A stretch of 64,000 bases of DNA from Colwellia sp. (GTDB taxonomy: Bacteria; Pseudomonadota; Gammaproteobacteria; Enterobacterales; Alteromonadaceae): assembly GCA_013215295.1 (NCBI GenBank), contig JABSOZ010000022.1, positions 1-64,000 of the forward strand. Direction: 5' to 3'. The notes under the pieces were generated by a model. That model worked only from the letters and a program-made list of their open reading frames with translations. It was not told where the DNA came from and made no database searches. How positions within the stretch are numbered: position 1 is the first letter of the stretch; each line of letters begins with the position of its first letter. Shown piece by piece: positions 36,257 to 44,457 of the stretch. A program made the position numbers and the translations under genes.

Positions 36257-37210
36257 ATGTATAGAGCTAATTTATTTAAAAAATGTGCAAAAATAATTGG
36301 TGGGATAATTTTTATATGTGCCCTGAAAACTCATGCTTGTGAGCAGCTAAGTGAAAACGACATACCTGTACTGCTATTCCCGCCTAAGTTTGATTCCAAA
36401 AGCCCTGAACAAGATTATGTTTTTCAATTAATTCAGCTGATTTTAAAAAAATCAAACAAGAAATTTGGTCCGTGTGAAGTTCGTTTATTCGATCAAAAGT
36501 TACCTTTAAAGCGATTAGAGTTATATTTACAAAAAAATCACTTCCTGCACGCAGCAGCATTAACCGTTAGTAATGAAAGAGATGAACGTTTTTTAGCCAT
36601 ACCTATTCCCATATCAAAAGGTTTAACGGGCTATCGTGTGCTGATGATACACAAAGAACAGAAAAATAAATTTTCCAAGGTTAATAATATAAAAGATCTC
36701 AGTAACTATGTGGCTGGACAGGGTATTGGCTGGGCCGATGTCGGTATTCTTGAATATAACAATTTACCGGTATTAACATCAGGAAGCATTATAACGCTTA
36801 TTGATATGTTAGCTCATGGTCGTTTTGATTATTTTCCACGTAGCGCTCTACAAAATACCACTGAAAAAAAAGCCTACCAAGATAAATCGATTAAAGCTGA
36901 ACCGACCCTTATACTGAGTTATCCCAGTATGACCGCACTCTATGTAAATTCAAATAATATAAGCTTGGCACAACGATTAGAATATGGTCTAAAACAAGCG
37001 TTAGATGACGGTAGTTTTAACGATTTTTTTTATTCGCACCCATATTCCGTGCAAGCGCTATTAATTCTTAATTTAAAAAATAGAAAAATTCTTACAATTT
37101 GTAATCCCTTACTACCATCATGGGTGCCACTTGAAAAAAGTGAATACTGGCTAGAGCCCTGGCCTGAAGAAATACTCAGTGCCAATTGTAAACCAGCAGA
37201 TATAAGGTAA
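36257..37210 (+). CDS. Periplasmic solute-binding-like protein (SBP_bac_3 type)
   Basis: A 317-residue protein with a signal peptide (IIGGIIFICALKTHA). Its layout resembles ligand-binding domains of family-3 binding proteins: AAALTVSNERDERFLAIPIP, GYRVLMIHK, GQGIGWADVGILEYNNLPVL and DMLAHGRFDYFPRSA. The conserved ligand Arg/Asp positions are not obvious. There is no transporter or kinase next to it. It shares general design but little sequence with the protein at 8865-9737. With an operator upstream it is probably part of the pectin response, but its role is unknown. Confidence 0.68.
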   Translation: MYRANLFKKCAKIIGGIIFICALKTHACEQLSENDIPVLLFPPKFDSKSPEQDYVFQLIQLILKKSNKKFGPCEVRLFDQKLPLKRLELYLQKNHFLHAAALTVSNERDERFLAIPIPISKGLTGYRVLMIHKEQKNKFSKVNNIKDLSNYVAGQGIGWADVGILEYNNLPVLTSGSIITLIDMLAHGRFDYFPRSALQNTTEKKAYQDKSIKAEPTLILSYPSMTALYVNSNNISLAQRLEYGLKQALDDGSFNDFFYSHPYSVQALLILNLKNRKILTICNPLLPSWVPLEKSEYWLEPWPEEILSANCKPADIR

Positions 37211-37854
37211 AAAAGTTAACAAGCTGTTTATGTCAGCAATACATACTAGCGATGCCAAATATAAGGCTAGATAAATTTAAATATAATCATTAAATTAAAG
37301 CTAAGGTTAAGCGGTATTATTTAAGTCTACCGAGAGAAAAACTATTAGTAGGTGATAATGACCAATTTAATAATGATTAATACCAAGAGAATTGAAGGTG
37401 ATTCATTACCTTAGAAAAGCTATATAAGAGCGATTCCGGTTGATTGTTATAAAAGTTTTGGTATTGTAATTCAGAGTCAACCAGCCATGAAAGACCAACC
37501 ATAAAGCTGGTTCCATTTTTTACAATGCGTATGCCTATTAGGTCGTGTTTACCTTGCACAATACTCATCAATTGTTTATTAAGTTCAATAGTTATCATAG
37601 TGTTGTATGTAAAACCTTAACGCGATAATTTAAATTTGTGATGGTTAGATTATCTTTTAAGAAGAGCCCAAGAGCATGAGAAAGCTACCTCTCTATCATT
37701 AAACTAAAAGAGAATAGTAATAACTAACACGGGATTTATATGTTAGTTATTACTCTCGCCATTAGCAGAACTATAGCCCTTAGACCCTTTTTAAAAAATA
37801 GTCATTCGTCCTTTGCACATGCCCTATTACCAATGTGCCAACAAATATATAACT
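37211..37854. other. Intergenic stretch with an inverted repeat and a doubtful small ORF
   Basis: A 14-bp perfect stem AGTAATAACTAACA / TGTTAGTTATTACT lies at 37716-37754 with an 11-nt loop and no T-run. A minus-strand ORF at 37377-37598 (73 codons, containing IGIRIVKNGTSFMVGLSWLV) has fairly protein-like composition. It has no recognised family or clear ribosome-binding site, so it is not called as a gene. Confidence 0.4.
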
Positions 37855-38016
37855 AGGAGGCTGTCCGAGAATAGGAACCGTAGCGAGGGAAAGCTGATTT
37901 GAGTCATTTTTTGTGGTCTTTTGAGGCGAATAGCCCGCTATTTAACGATAAAGAGCGCATAAAATGGCAAAATTCAGATTTTCCGCAGTAGGTTGCTAGT
38001 TCTCGGACAGGCTCCT
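37855..38016. mobile_element. 162-bp MITE-like element with 17-bp terminal inverted repeats
   Basis: The ends AGGAGGCTGTCCGAGAA and TTCTCGGACAGGCTCCT are inverted repeats with one mismatch. The interior has no ORF. The GGCTGTCC-type ends resemble those of several IS families, so it may be mobilised by a transposase elsewhere. No clear target duplication is seen. Confidence 0.75.
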
Positions 38017-38018
38017 CG

Positions 38019-38047
38019 GCATTAGTTTTACAATAAAACCAATGCCT
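38019..38047 (-). terminator. Hairpin after gnd, likely terminator
   Basis: GGCATTAGTTTTA and TAAAACCAATGCC pair around CAA with one mismatch, 56 bp past the gnd stop. There is no T-run, so terminator activity is uncertain. The MITE-like element begins immediately beyond it. Confidence 0.45.
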
Positions 38048-38102
38048 AAACTGATATCAAATAGGTAGCAGCACCAAATAAGTGATTATGAGCGTAAGGC
38101 CA

Positions 38103-39554
38103 TTAAATACTATAAGTGGTTGACGCTGTATCGCCGCCACGCCCGGTCCAGTTGGTATGGAAGAACTCACCCCGATTTTTATCTTTACGCTCATAAGTAT
38201 GAGCCCCAAAATAATCCCGTTGAGCTTGCAATAAATTAGCGGGTAAGTTTTCGGTACGATAACCATCAAAATAACTTAATGCAGAAGATAAACAAGGCGC
38301 AGATATACCTTGCATTGCGGCTGTAGCAACCACTTTACGCCAGCCTGGCTGGGATTTTTGCATAACATCGATAAAATAATCATCAAGTAATAAGTTAGTT
38401 AAATCATCATTATTATCGTAAGCTGTTTTAATGTTATCTAAAAATACAGAGCGGATAATACAACCACCACGCCACATTAAGGCGATAGCGCCAAAATTCA
38501 GTTGCCAATTATATTCTTTAGATGCTTCATGCATTAAGGCAAAACCTTGCGCGTAAGAGACAATTTTTGACGCTAACAATGCATCCTTAAGTGCCTTAAT
38601 AAACTCCACTTTATCACCATCAAAAACACCTTGAGGACCAGAAATTTTCTTTGAGGCATTCACTCGTTCTTCTTTAATGGCTGATAAACAACGCGCAAAC
38701 ACTGCTTCGCCAATTAAGGTTAATGGCACCCCTAAATGTAAAGCCGTAACTCCGGTCCATTTACCGGTGCCCTTTTGGCCTGCGGTGTCTAAGATTTTAT
38801 TAATTAACGGCTCGCCGTTTTCTTTGTATGCCAAGATATCAGCGGTGATCTCAGTAAGATAACTACTTAATTCTGTTTGATTCCAATCGGCAAAGACCGC
38901 TTGCATCTCGTCAACACTTAATCCTAGTAAATCACGCATAATTAAATACGCTTCACAAATTAACTGCATATCGCCGTATTCAATGCCGTTATGAACCATT
39001 TTTACAAAATGGCCGGCACCACCATTACCAACCCAATCACAACAAGCAACGTCACCGTCAACTTTAGCCGCTATCGCTTGGAATATAGGTTTGACTTGCG
39101 GCCACGCATCTCTTGAGCCACCTGGCATAATAGCAGGACCTAATAATGCCCCTTCTTCCCCACCAGAGACGCCTGTTCCAATATAAAGTAACCCTTTACC
39201 TTCTAAGTATTGAGTTCGGCGCTCTGAGTCTTCAAATTGGCTATTGCCGCCATCAATAATAATATCGCCTTGTCCAAGTAAGGGAATAAGTTGCTCAATA
39301 AGTTGATCAACCACTTCCCCCGCTTTCACCATTAACATAATTTTACGAGGTGATGATAATGAATGAACCAGCCCTGCTAATGAAGTTGCACCTTTAATGC
39401 TTTTATCTCTTGCTCGACCGTTAATAAAGTTTTCCACTTTACTTTGTGACCGGTTATACGCGGTAACAGTAAAACCTTTGCTCGCCATATTAAGGATAAG
39501 ATTTTCTCCCATCACCGCTAGGCCAATAACACCAATATCTGATTGTGAATTCAT
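38103..39554 (-). CDS. gnd: 6-phosphogluconate dehydrogenase, decarboxylating
   Basis: Converts 6-phosphogluconate to ribulose-5-phosphate with production of NADPH. The N-terminal nucleotide-binding motif GVIGLAVMGENLILN, then YNRSQSKVENF, IIDGGNSQFEDSERR, YIGTGVSGGEEGALLGPAIM, FVKMVHNGIEYGDMQLICEA and GTGKWTGVTALHLGVPLTLI are all classic. The 483-residue length is normal for the large form. It is last in the fba-fbp-gnd run, 144 bp after fbp, and all three lie behind the operator at 41813. A housekeeping copy may exist elsewhere. Confidence 0.96.
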   Translation of the reverse strand: MNSQSDIGVIGLAVMGENLILNMASKGFTVTAYNRSQSKVENFINGRARDKSIKGATSLAGLVHSLSSPRKIMLMVKAGEVVDQLIEQLIPLLGQGDIIIDGGNSQFEDSERRTQYLEGKGLLYIGTGVSGGEEGALLGPAIMPGGSRDAWPQVKPIFQAIAAKVDGDVACCDWVGNGGAGHFVKMVHNGIEYGDMQLICEAYLIMRDLLGLSVDEMQAVFADWNQTELSSYLTEITADILAYKENGEPLINKILDTAGQKGTGKWTGVTALHLGVPLTLIGEAVFARCLSAIKEERVNASKKISGPQGVFDGDKVEFIKALKDALLASKIVSYAQGFALMHEASKEYNWQLNFGAIALMWRGGCIIRSVFLDNIKTAYDNNDDLTNLLLDDYFIDVMQKSQPGWRKVVATAAMQGISAPCLSSALSYFDGYRTENLPANLLQAQRDYFGAHTYERKDKNRGEFFHTNWTGRGGDTASTTYSI

Positions 39555-39698
39555 AAAACGTCTCTTTTAAAATTTCTATAATTTATATAATGTCTTTTGA
39601 CGCGTTGAAATAATGGTTAAACACCACCAAACAACGAGTCCAAAAATTAGGTTCATGCACTAAGTGTGCATAAAAGGGATGAAAATGCTTAGATCATG

Positions 39699-40673
39699 TT
39701 AAACATCAACTAAATACGAGCAATACGCCGCCACTTCATTTTTTGCGCCAAGTACCACAGGTACACGCTGATGAATGTATTCAGGCTGAATATCTAAAAT
39801 ACGCATTTTTCCTGAATAGGCTTTACCGCCAGCATTTTCTACTAACAAAGCCATCGGATTTGCCTCGTACAACAGGCGTAATTTTCCAGCTTGCATGCCC
39901 GTTCTTTTATCTTCTGGGTATAGAAAAATACCACCACGTGTTAAAACTCGATGCACATCACCAACCATGGCGGCATTCCAGCGCATATTGAAGACTTTTT
40001 CACGATCCCCAGCCAGTCCTAACAATAATTGCTGAATATAAAGTTGGGTGGGTGAATACCAGCTATAAGTATTTGCCATATTAATAGCAAATTCTTGCGT
40101 ATCTTGATCGATCTGTAATTCATCGGTTGTTAACAAATAACCACCATGAGTTTGATCTAAGGTATAACAACGTGTTGGTCCTCCCGTTGTCATCACCAAC
40201 ATAGTCGCAGCTCCATATAATATATAACCCGAACACAATTGATTTTTTCCCGGTTGACTAAATTGTAAGTCACTGTCGTCACTAACATCATTGCGGGCAG
40301 GATAAATAGTAAATATAGTGCCAATTTGACCATTGATGTCGATATTAGATGAACCATCTAAAGGATCAAACGCGACAATGAAAGGTGCATTAGCATGACC
40401 CGCCACAACATTATCTTCTTCTTCAGAGGCAATGGTACGAACTGAATCATCATCAAGTAACATATCTTTTAATAATTGGTTAGCAACAACATCAAGTTTT
40501 TTTTGCACTTCACCTTGAATATTTTCATCTAAGGTTGAGCCTAAAATACCGGCTAAAGCGCCCTGGCTAACACGAAAAGATATTTCTTTAGAAGCAGCTA
40601 AGATAGTACGAATTAACATAATAAGTTCTACTGAAACATTGTCTTGTTTTAAGGTCGGTATTAATCGTTTCAC
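39699..40673 (-). CDS. fbp: Fructose-1,6-bisphosphatase, class 1
   Basis: Hydrolyses fructose-1,6-bisphosphate to fructose-6-phosphate, a gluconeogenic step. The sequence shows IASEEEDNVV, the metal and substrate motif PFIVAFDPLDGSSNIDINGQ, GTIFTIYP, GGIFLYPEDKR and KLRLLYEANPMALLVENAGG. The length of 324 residues is typical. It follows the aldolase by 4 bp, so the two are translationally close. Presence in a pectin-regulated run points to recycling of triose phosphate made by KDPG aldolase. Confidence 0.96.
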   Translation of the reverse strand: MKRLIPTLKQDNVSVELIMLIRTILAASKEISFRVSQGALAGILGSTLDENIQGEVQKKLDVVANQLLKDMLLDDDSVRTIASEEEDNVVAGHANAPFIVAFDPLDGSSNIDINGQIGTIFTIYPARNDVSDDSDLQFSQPGKNQLCSGYILYGAATMLVMTTGGPTRCYTLDQTHGGYLLTTDELQIDQDTQEFAINMANTYSWYSPTQLYIQQLLLGLAGDREKVFNMRWNAAMVGDVHRVLTRGGIFLYPEDKRTGMQAGKLRLLYEANPMALLVENAGGKAYSGKMRILDIQPEYIHQRVPVVLGAKNEVAAYCSYLVDV

Positions 40674-40677
40674 TAAA

Positions 40678-41754
40678 CTACTCCCAACGATTTAAACAAT
40701 TTAAATCGGCAAAACTTTCCTGCAAACGTTGTTGCATAAATTCTTCCCCTTTTCGCATCCATACCCTTGGATCATAATACTTTTTATTGGGTTGGTCGGT
40801 ACCTTCAGGATTACCAATTTGATGTTGTAAGTAAGCTTGTTTTTCTTGATAATAAGATAAGACACCTTGCCATGTTGCCCACTGAGCATCAGTATCTATA
40901 TTCATCTTTATGACACCATAAGAAATTGCCTGACGGATTTTTTCTGGCTCTGAGCCCGAGCCACCGTGAAAAACAAAATTCAGGCTATTTTCAGGTAAAT
41001 CAAACTTTTCAGAAACATGTTGTTGAGACTTTAACAGTATTTCAGGTGTTAACTTAACATTGCCTGGTCGATATACGCCGTGCACATTGCCAAATGAAGC
41101 GGCAATAATAAAATTAGGACTTATAGCGCTTAACTTTTCATAGGCATAAGCGACATCTTCAGGTTGAGTATACAAAGCACTGGCATCTAAATGACTATTG
41201 TCAATACCATCTTCTTCTCCGCCAGTACAGCCGAGCTCTATTTCCAGCGTCATATCAATTTTTGCCATACGTTCGAGATAACGGCAACAAATCTCAATGT
41301 TGTCTGTTAACGGCTCTGCTGATAAATCGATCATATGAGAGCTAAACAAAGGTTTACCCGTTAAAGCAAAGTGTTTTTCGCCTTCGTCAAGTAAAGCGTC
41401 AATCCAAGATAATAAATTTTTTGAGGCATGATCGGTATGTAATATTACCGGTATACCGTAAGCACTAGCCACGGCATGCACATAACGGGCAGCACCAATA
41501 CTGCCCACAATAGCAGCCTGGTCTCCACTTAGATTAGAGCCTTTACCGAGAAAAAATGTTGCTCCGCCATGAGAGAGCTGAATAATCACTGGCGAATTCA
41601 CGATTTTGGCCGCTTCAAGCGTAGCATTAATAGAACTCGTACCAACAACATTGACGGCAGGATAGGCAAAACATCCTTTCTTAGCTGCATCAAACAAGGT
41701 ATTAACGGTATTTCCAGTAACAACTCCTGCAGGAACTAAACAATAATTTTTCAC
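40678..41754 (-). CDS. fbaA: Fructose-bisphosphate aldolase, class II
   Basis: Zinc-dependent aldolase joining glyceraldehyde-3-phosphate and dihydroxyacetone phosphate, or the reverse. Motifs include NVVGTSSINATLEAA, PVIIQLSHGGATFFLGKG, VILHTDHASKNLLSWID (zinc His), LEIELGCTGGEEDG and LNFVFHGGSGSE (zinc His). At 358 residues it is like E. coli FbaA (type A). It is the first gene behind the operator at 41813-41826 and is followed by fbp and gnd, so uronate growth is predicted to induce it. Confidence 0.96.
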   Translation of the reverse strand: MKNYCLVPAGVVTGNTVNTLFDAAKKGCFAYPAVNVVGTSSINATLEAAKIVNSPVIIQLSHGGATFFLGKGSNLSGDQAAIVGSIGAARYVHAVASAYGIPVILHTDHASKNLLSWIDALLDEGEKHFALTGKPLFSSHMIDLSAEPLTDNIEICCRYLERMAKIDMTLEIELGCTGGEEDGIDNSHLDASALYTQPEDVAYAYEKLSAISPNFIIAASFGNVHGVYRPGNVKLTPEILLKSQQHVSEKFDLPENSLNFVFHGGSGSEPEKIRQAISYGVIKMNIDTDAQWATWQGVLSYYQEKQAYLQHQIGNPEGTDQPNKKYYDPRVWMRKGEEFMQQRLQESFADLNCLNRWE

Positions 41755-41812
41755 AATATATTTCTCATTTTATTTTTTGATAAAGCAACTCACTTTCTGT
41801 TGAAACCCATTA

Positions 41813-41826
41813 TGCCACCGGTGGCA
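41813..41826. promoter_or_regulatory. LacI-type operator, perfect palindrome TGCCACCGGTGGCA
   Basis: It lies 59 bp upstream of the class II aldolase start, the same spacing as at GH28. It connects central-carbon genes with the pectin regulon. Confidence 0.82.
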
Positions 41827-42167
41827 GATTATTCAAGTGATACCTTAGAGACAAAACGAAAAAATCACGTAAATAGCTTTAATTAAATCATAATAATAAT
41901 ATTTATTATCATGGTTTTTAGCCATCTAAAACGTTTACATTAAGAAATAGAGTTGTTTTACCGCTATTTTATTAAAATAATAAATAAATCATATATTTTT
42001 AATCTTCTTTATTACTATTTGGAATATTAAGTGAAAAAAAACAATATTGCGTAAAATTACCTAGTTATAGCTTTATTTTATTGTTCAGTATTTTGAACAG
42101 TAAAAAGGCTGGCCACATTATAGACATTAGGTTTCTACACTGCGTGGCTGATTCGGATTAGATTTTG
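41827..42167. other. AT-rich gap between the aldolase promoter and the cassette cluster
   Basis: No gene is recognised. Two short palindromic pieces, for example TTCAGTATTTTGAA near 42085, have no clear role. Confidence 0.45.
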
Positions 42168-42264
42168 TACCAACGCCTAAATAACAGGCTAAGTAATGGT
42201 TGGCTAAAATGTTGAACGCAGTGAAAACAGCCAACTGTAAATTGTCCGTTTGAATGCCTTATAG
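42168..42264 (-). repeat. attC-like recombination site 1 (after the pilin gene)
   Basis: On the minus strand it starts CTATAAGGC and ends TTTAGGCGTTGGTA. The long internal arms GTTGGCT / AGCCAAC flank ATTTTAG and GCGTTCAAC. It begins 6 bp after the pilin stop, as in integron cassettes. It aligns with sites 2 and 3. Confidence 0.75.
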
Positions 42265-42269
42265 TTTTA

Positions 42270-42794
42270 TTAGCAATCATCAGTCTCTAGGCCTACAACA
42301 GGTTTGTTACCATCACGGTAATTAATAAAATAAACCCCGCATTCATCATCAAAACTATACCCTCTAGGATAAACCTTTCCAATGACTACAGACCCACTTG
42401 TTGTGATTCCGCTAGATATAGAAGTCTGATTACCTCGACCACACCATTCGTTATCACATACTGTTGAATTGCTGGTAGAAAAGGCGACTGAATCTAAACC
42501 AACAATATAGCGCATACTATTATTCCAGGCACCTGTGGGGTAGCCGCTGTGTAACTCAATAGTAACTCCACCAACAACTATCGAATCTTCACCTTGTGTT
42601 TTTTGATTGATCACAGCTTTCGCATAGATCATATCTGTACCACTGCTCAAAGCCCCTTTCATACCTTCAAGCGTTGAAATTCTTGCATCTGACGATAAAT
42701 CTATAAATTTTGGCGCCGCGGTAGCAGCCAATATCCCTAATATAACAATAACTATTACTAATTCTATTAAAGTAAAACCTTGATTTTTATTCAT
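42270..42794 (-). CDS. Type IV pilin-like (MSHA-type) prepilin, cassette gene
   Basis: The start at 42794 (MNKNQG-FTLIELVIVIVILGI) gives a very short leader and a canonical prepilin peptidase site after Gly6, with AGAGG at 8 nt. An upstream ATG (42827) would add a non-matching leader. The N-terminal hydrophobic helix continues to AAPKFIDLSSDARISTL. The C-terminal part has two cysteine pairs (VCDNEWCG and ECGVYF...DDC) as in MSHA-type pilins. It is 174 residues long. It lies between two attC-like sites, so it was probably carried as a gene cassette. It has no pilus-assembly neighbours. Confidence 0.88.
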   Translation of the reverse strand: MNKNQGFTLIELVIVIVILGILAATAAPKFIDLSSDARISTLEGMKGALSSGTDMIYAKAVINQKTQGEDSIVVGGVTIELHSGYPTGAWNNSMRYIVGLDSVAFSTSNSTVCDNEWCGRGNQTSISSGITTSGSVVIGKVYPRGYSFDDECGVYFINYRDGNKPVVGLETDDC

Positions 42795-42847
42795 CAATAT
42801 AGCCTCTTTAAAATATACTATAGCCACAAGCTCAGGAGTAAGAAACG

Positions 42848-42905
42848 TACCAACGCCCTGTTAACAGCCAACTGTAACTTGTCCCGCTTGACAGCTTGTT
42901 ATATG
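42848..42905 (-). repeat. attC-like recombination site 2 (after the DUF1289 gene)
   Basis: A shorter version of sites 1 and 3 that lacks the central arm: minus strand CCATATAACAAGCTGTCAAG to CTGTTAACAGGGCGTTGG. It overlaps the last codon of the DUF1289 gene, which is usual for cassettes. Confidence 0.68.
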
Positions 42906-43111
42906 GTTGATTTCATTTGTAAATACTTTGTTTTTCGTTTTGTACAACGAACAACAATATCATTTTTTTCGTTTTCTGATTTATTTAGCCAACCGCCAAT
43001 CTCTGCTATTAATCTATAACATCCCATACAAATATCGTTTTCAATTAATTGGCATTTACCTACGCAAGGGCTTACTACTTTGTTTCTATTTATACTCAAA
43101 ATATTACTCAT
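42899..43111 (-). CDS. DUF1289 domain small protein, cassette gene
   Basis: A 70-residue cytoplasmic protein with the four-cysteine pattern SPCVGKCQLIENDICMGCYR followed by LIAEIGGW, which defines the DUF1289 family. The family has an unknown role, perhaps metal binding through the cysteines. The C-terminus is basic. Gene order on the minus strand is attC site 3, this gene, attC site 2, pilin, attC site 1. Its ribosome-binding site is weak. Confidence 0.8.
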   Translation of the reverse strand: MSNILSINRNKVVSPCVGKCQLIENDICMGCYRLIAEIGGWLNKSENEKNDIVVRCTKRKTKYLQMKSTI

Positions 43112-43128
43112 ACTCTAATCTTTAAAAA

Positions 43129-43228
43129 TACCAACGCCTTGCTAAGAGGCGAGTAATTGTTGGCTAAAATGTGGAGCGAAGCGGAACCGAGCCAACTGTT
43201 ACGAGTCCTTTTAAGCAAGTTGTTATGC
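43129..43228 (-). repeat. attC-like recombination site 3
   Basis: The minus strand runs GCATAACAACTTGCTTAA ... AGTTGGCTCGGTTCCGCTTC ... TTTTAGCCAAC ... TTAGCAAGGCGTTGG. The outer arms (CTTGCTTAA / TTAGCAAG) and the middle arms (GTTGGCT / AGCCAAC) pair, as in integron attC sites. The CCGCTTCGCTCC loop with TTTTAG is very like attC sites of marine gammaproteobacteria. Confidence 0.8.
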
Positions 43229-43250
43229 TTGCTGGCACCTCCACTAAAAA

Positions 43251-43416
43251 TTAAAGTTGCTCGAGCGCTAAGTTTTGATAAGCAATACGGTAACCGGGCG
43301 GGACATCGTCCTCGTACAAACCTATTTTAAGGTAATAATCAGGCCCTGCGCCATCAATATCATAACAATCAGTAACCGAGACACTATTATCAGGTTCGGC
43401 GGCAGATATGAAGAAG
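43251..43416 (-). pseudogene. C-terminal remnant of a third cassette gene
   Basis: The minus strand is open as SYFFISAAEPDNSVSVTDCY and on through DDVPPGYRIAYQNLALEQL to a stop 22 bp before attC site 3. No start is available, and a stop lies just upstream. It looks like the tail of a cassette ORF cut off at the junction with the esterase remnant. No family is recognised. Confidence 0.5.
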
Positions 43417-43664
43417 TAGCTGATTTATGGCAACAGGCCTCACCGGTCTATTATATTAATTAAAAATCTCCACCAACCTTATTTATTAACGGAGAAAGAG
43501 ATCGTTTCCATGCAGGTAGAGACGATGCTACTGCACGTTTAAATAAATTAGGTATTGATAGTAAAGTTATAAAAATAGCGCAAGCGCCACATTCTTTTTG
43601 GCTTGTTAACCCTTGGATAAATCAAACGATTAACTATTGTCATCAATTTATAAAAAACAGCTAA
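43395..43664 (+). pseudogene. C-terminal remnant of an alpha/beta-hydrolase esterase
   Basis: The + strand reads FGGRYEEVADLWQQASPVYY, then a TAA, then SPPTLFINGERDRFHAGRDD and PHSFWLVNPWINQTINYCHQ to the stop inside the terminator. This is the C-terminal end of an acetylesterase-like alpha/beta-hydrolase (catalytic Asp in GERDRFHA and His in PHSFW). The 5' two thirds are missing at the cassette border, and an in-frame stop is present. Confidence 0.75.
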
Positions 43665-43684
43665 ATAAAATTTAGCTGTTTTAA
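43652..43684. terminator. Bidirectional intrinsic terminator
   Basis: The 13-bp perfect stem AAAACAGCTAAAT / ATTTAGCTGTTTT with a 3-nt loop has A- and T-rich flanks. It ends the long minus-strand operon that finishes at 43717 and also the esterase remnant on the + strand. Confidence 0.85.
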
Positions 43685-43716
43685 ACAATACTTATAGTTG
43701 AAATAAAGTGGGATAG

Positions 43717-44352
43717 TTAATCAATTAAAGATCGAACAAATCCTTCAATTTCAGCATTTTGGCAATGTTCAAAGAAACAGGCTTGAAAACGCTCGCCACC
43801 AACAGCTGTTTTCACTAACTCAATATCAATTGATTTTAATGCGCTTAAATAATCTTTAGCTACAGCCGTTTTTATTGTATTTAAAATTCCAGCATTTTCG
43901 GCTTGTGACGCTTTTCTTTCCGGCGGATATCCTTGACCTTTATCGCCAGTAAAGGCTTTCTCAAAAATATAGCGAATATTTAACTCGGCGCCCCAACCAA
44001 AACCTTTTGCAAAAGGTAAAGCTAAGGCGTTGCCATTATTAATTTGTGCAAATAAAAACGCATCGGCAGGCTCAATACAATAGCCACAAGTAACTCCAGG
44101 ATATGCGTTTAGCGACATTAATGCGCCTTGGCCGGTTCCACAGCCACTAACAACAAAATCAACCGCTTTAGCGTTCAGTAATAAACTGGCCATTATACCT
44201 AAATGTATATAAGTGAGACGATGATCATTATCATCATTCATACCGACATTATATACAGTATGATTTTGCTCACTAGCAACCGCTTGTAGTTCAGTTAAAA
44301 CAGCCGAATTTTTTGATGCTTGGCTGAATTCATTCATTAATGCAATTTTCAT
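43717..44352 (-). CDS. RpiB/LacA/LacB family sugar isomerase (possible DhuI-type uronate isomerase)
   Basis: A cytoplasmic ketol-isomerase of the RpiB/LacAB fold. It starts MKIALMNEFSQASKN and has the catalytic block VDFVVSGCGTGQGALMSLN and the PGVTCGYCIEPADAFLFAQI segment. At 211 residues it exceeds typical RpiB (about 150). Members of this family named DhuI isomerise unsaturated-uronate products in streptococci, doing the job of KduI, which fits its place in the kduD-kduI-TRAP-lacI operon. A ribose- or other pentose-phosphate isomerase role is the alternative. It is the last gene of the operon, 105 bp after lacI. Confidence 0.85.
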   Translation of the reverse strand: MKIALMNEFSQASKNSAVLTELQAVASEQNHTVYNVGMNDDNDHRLTYIHLGIMASLLLNAKAVDFVVSGCGTGQGALMSLNAYPGVTCGYCIEPADAFLFAQINNGNALALPFAKGFGWGAELNIRYIFEKAFTGDKGQGYPPERKASQAENAGILNTIKTAVAKDYLSALKSIDIELVKTAVGGERFQACFFEHCQNAEIEGFVRSLID

Positions 44353-44457
44353 TTTAAAATATCCTTAAATTCTCTACTAAAACACTAGATTCTCAATAAT
44401 GCGTTATTGCATAAGTTCAAGAATCACTAACTAAAAATAGAATCAGAAGGTTGTCGT

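Noticed and set aside
42780-43125. Two overlapping + strand ORFs across the cassette cluster
   Set aside because: They run antisense to the DUF1289 gene and attC-like sites, and their composition is not protein-like.
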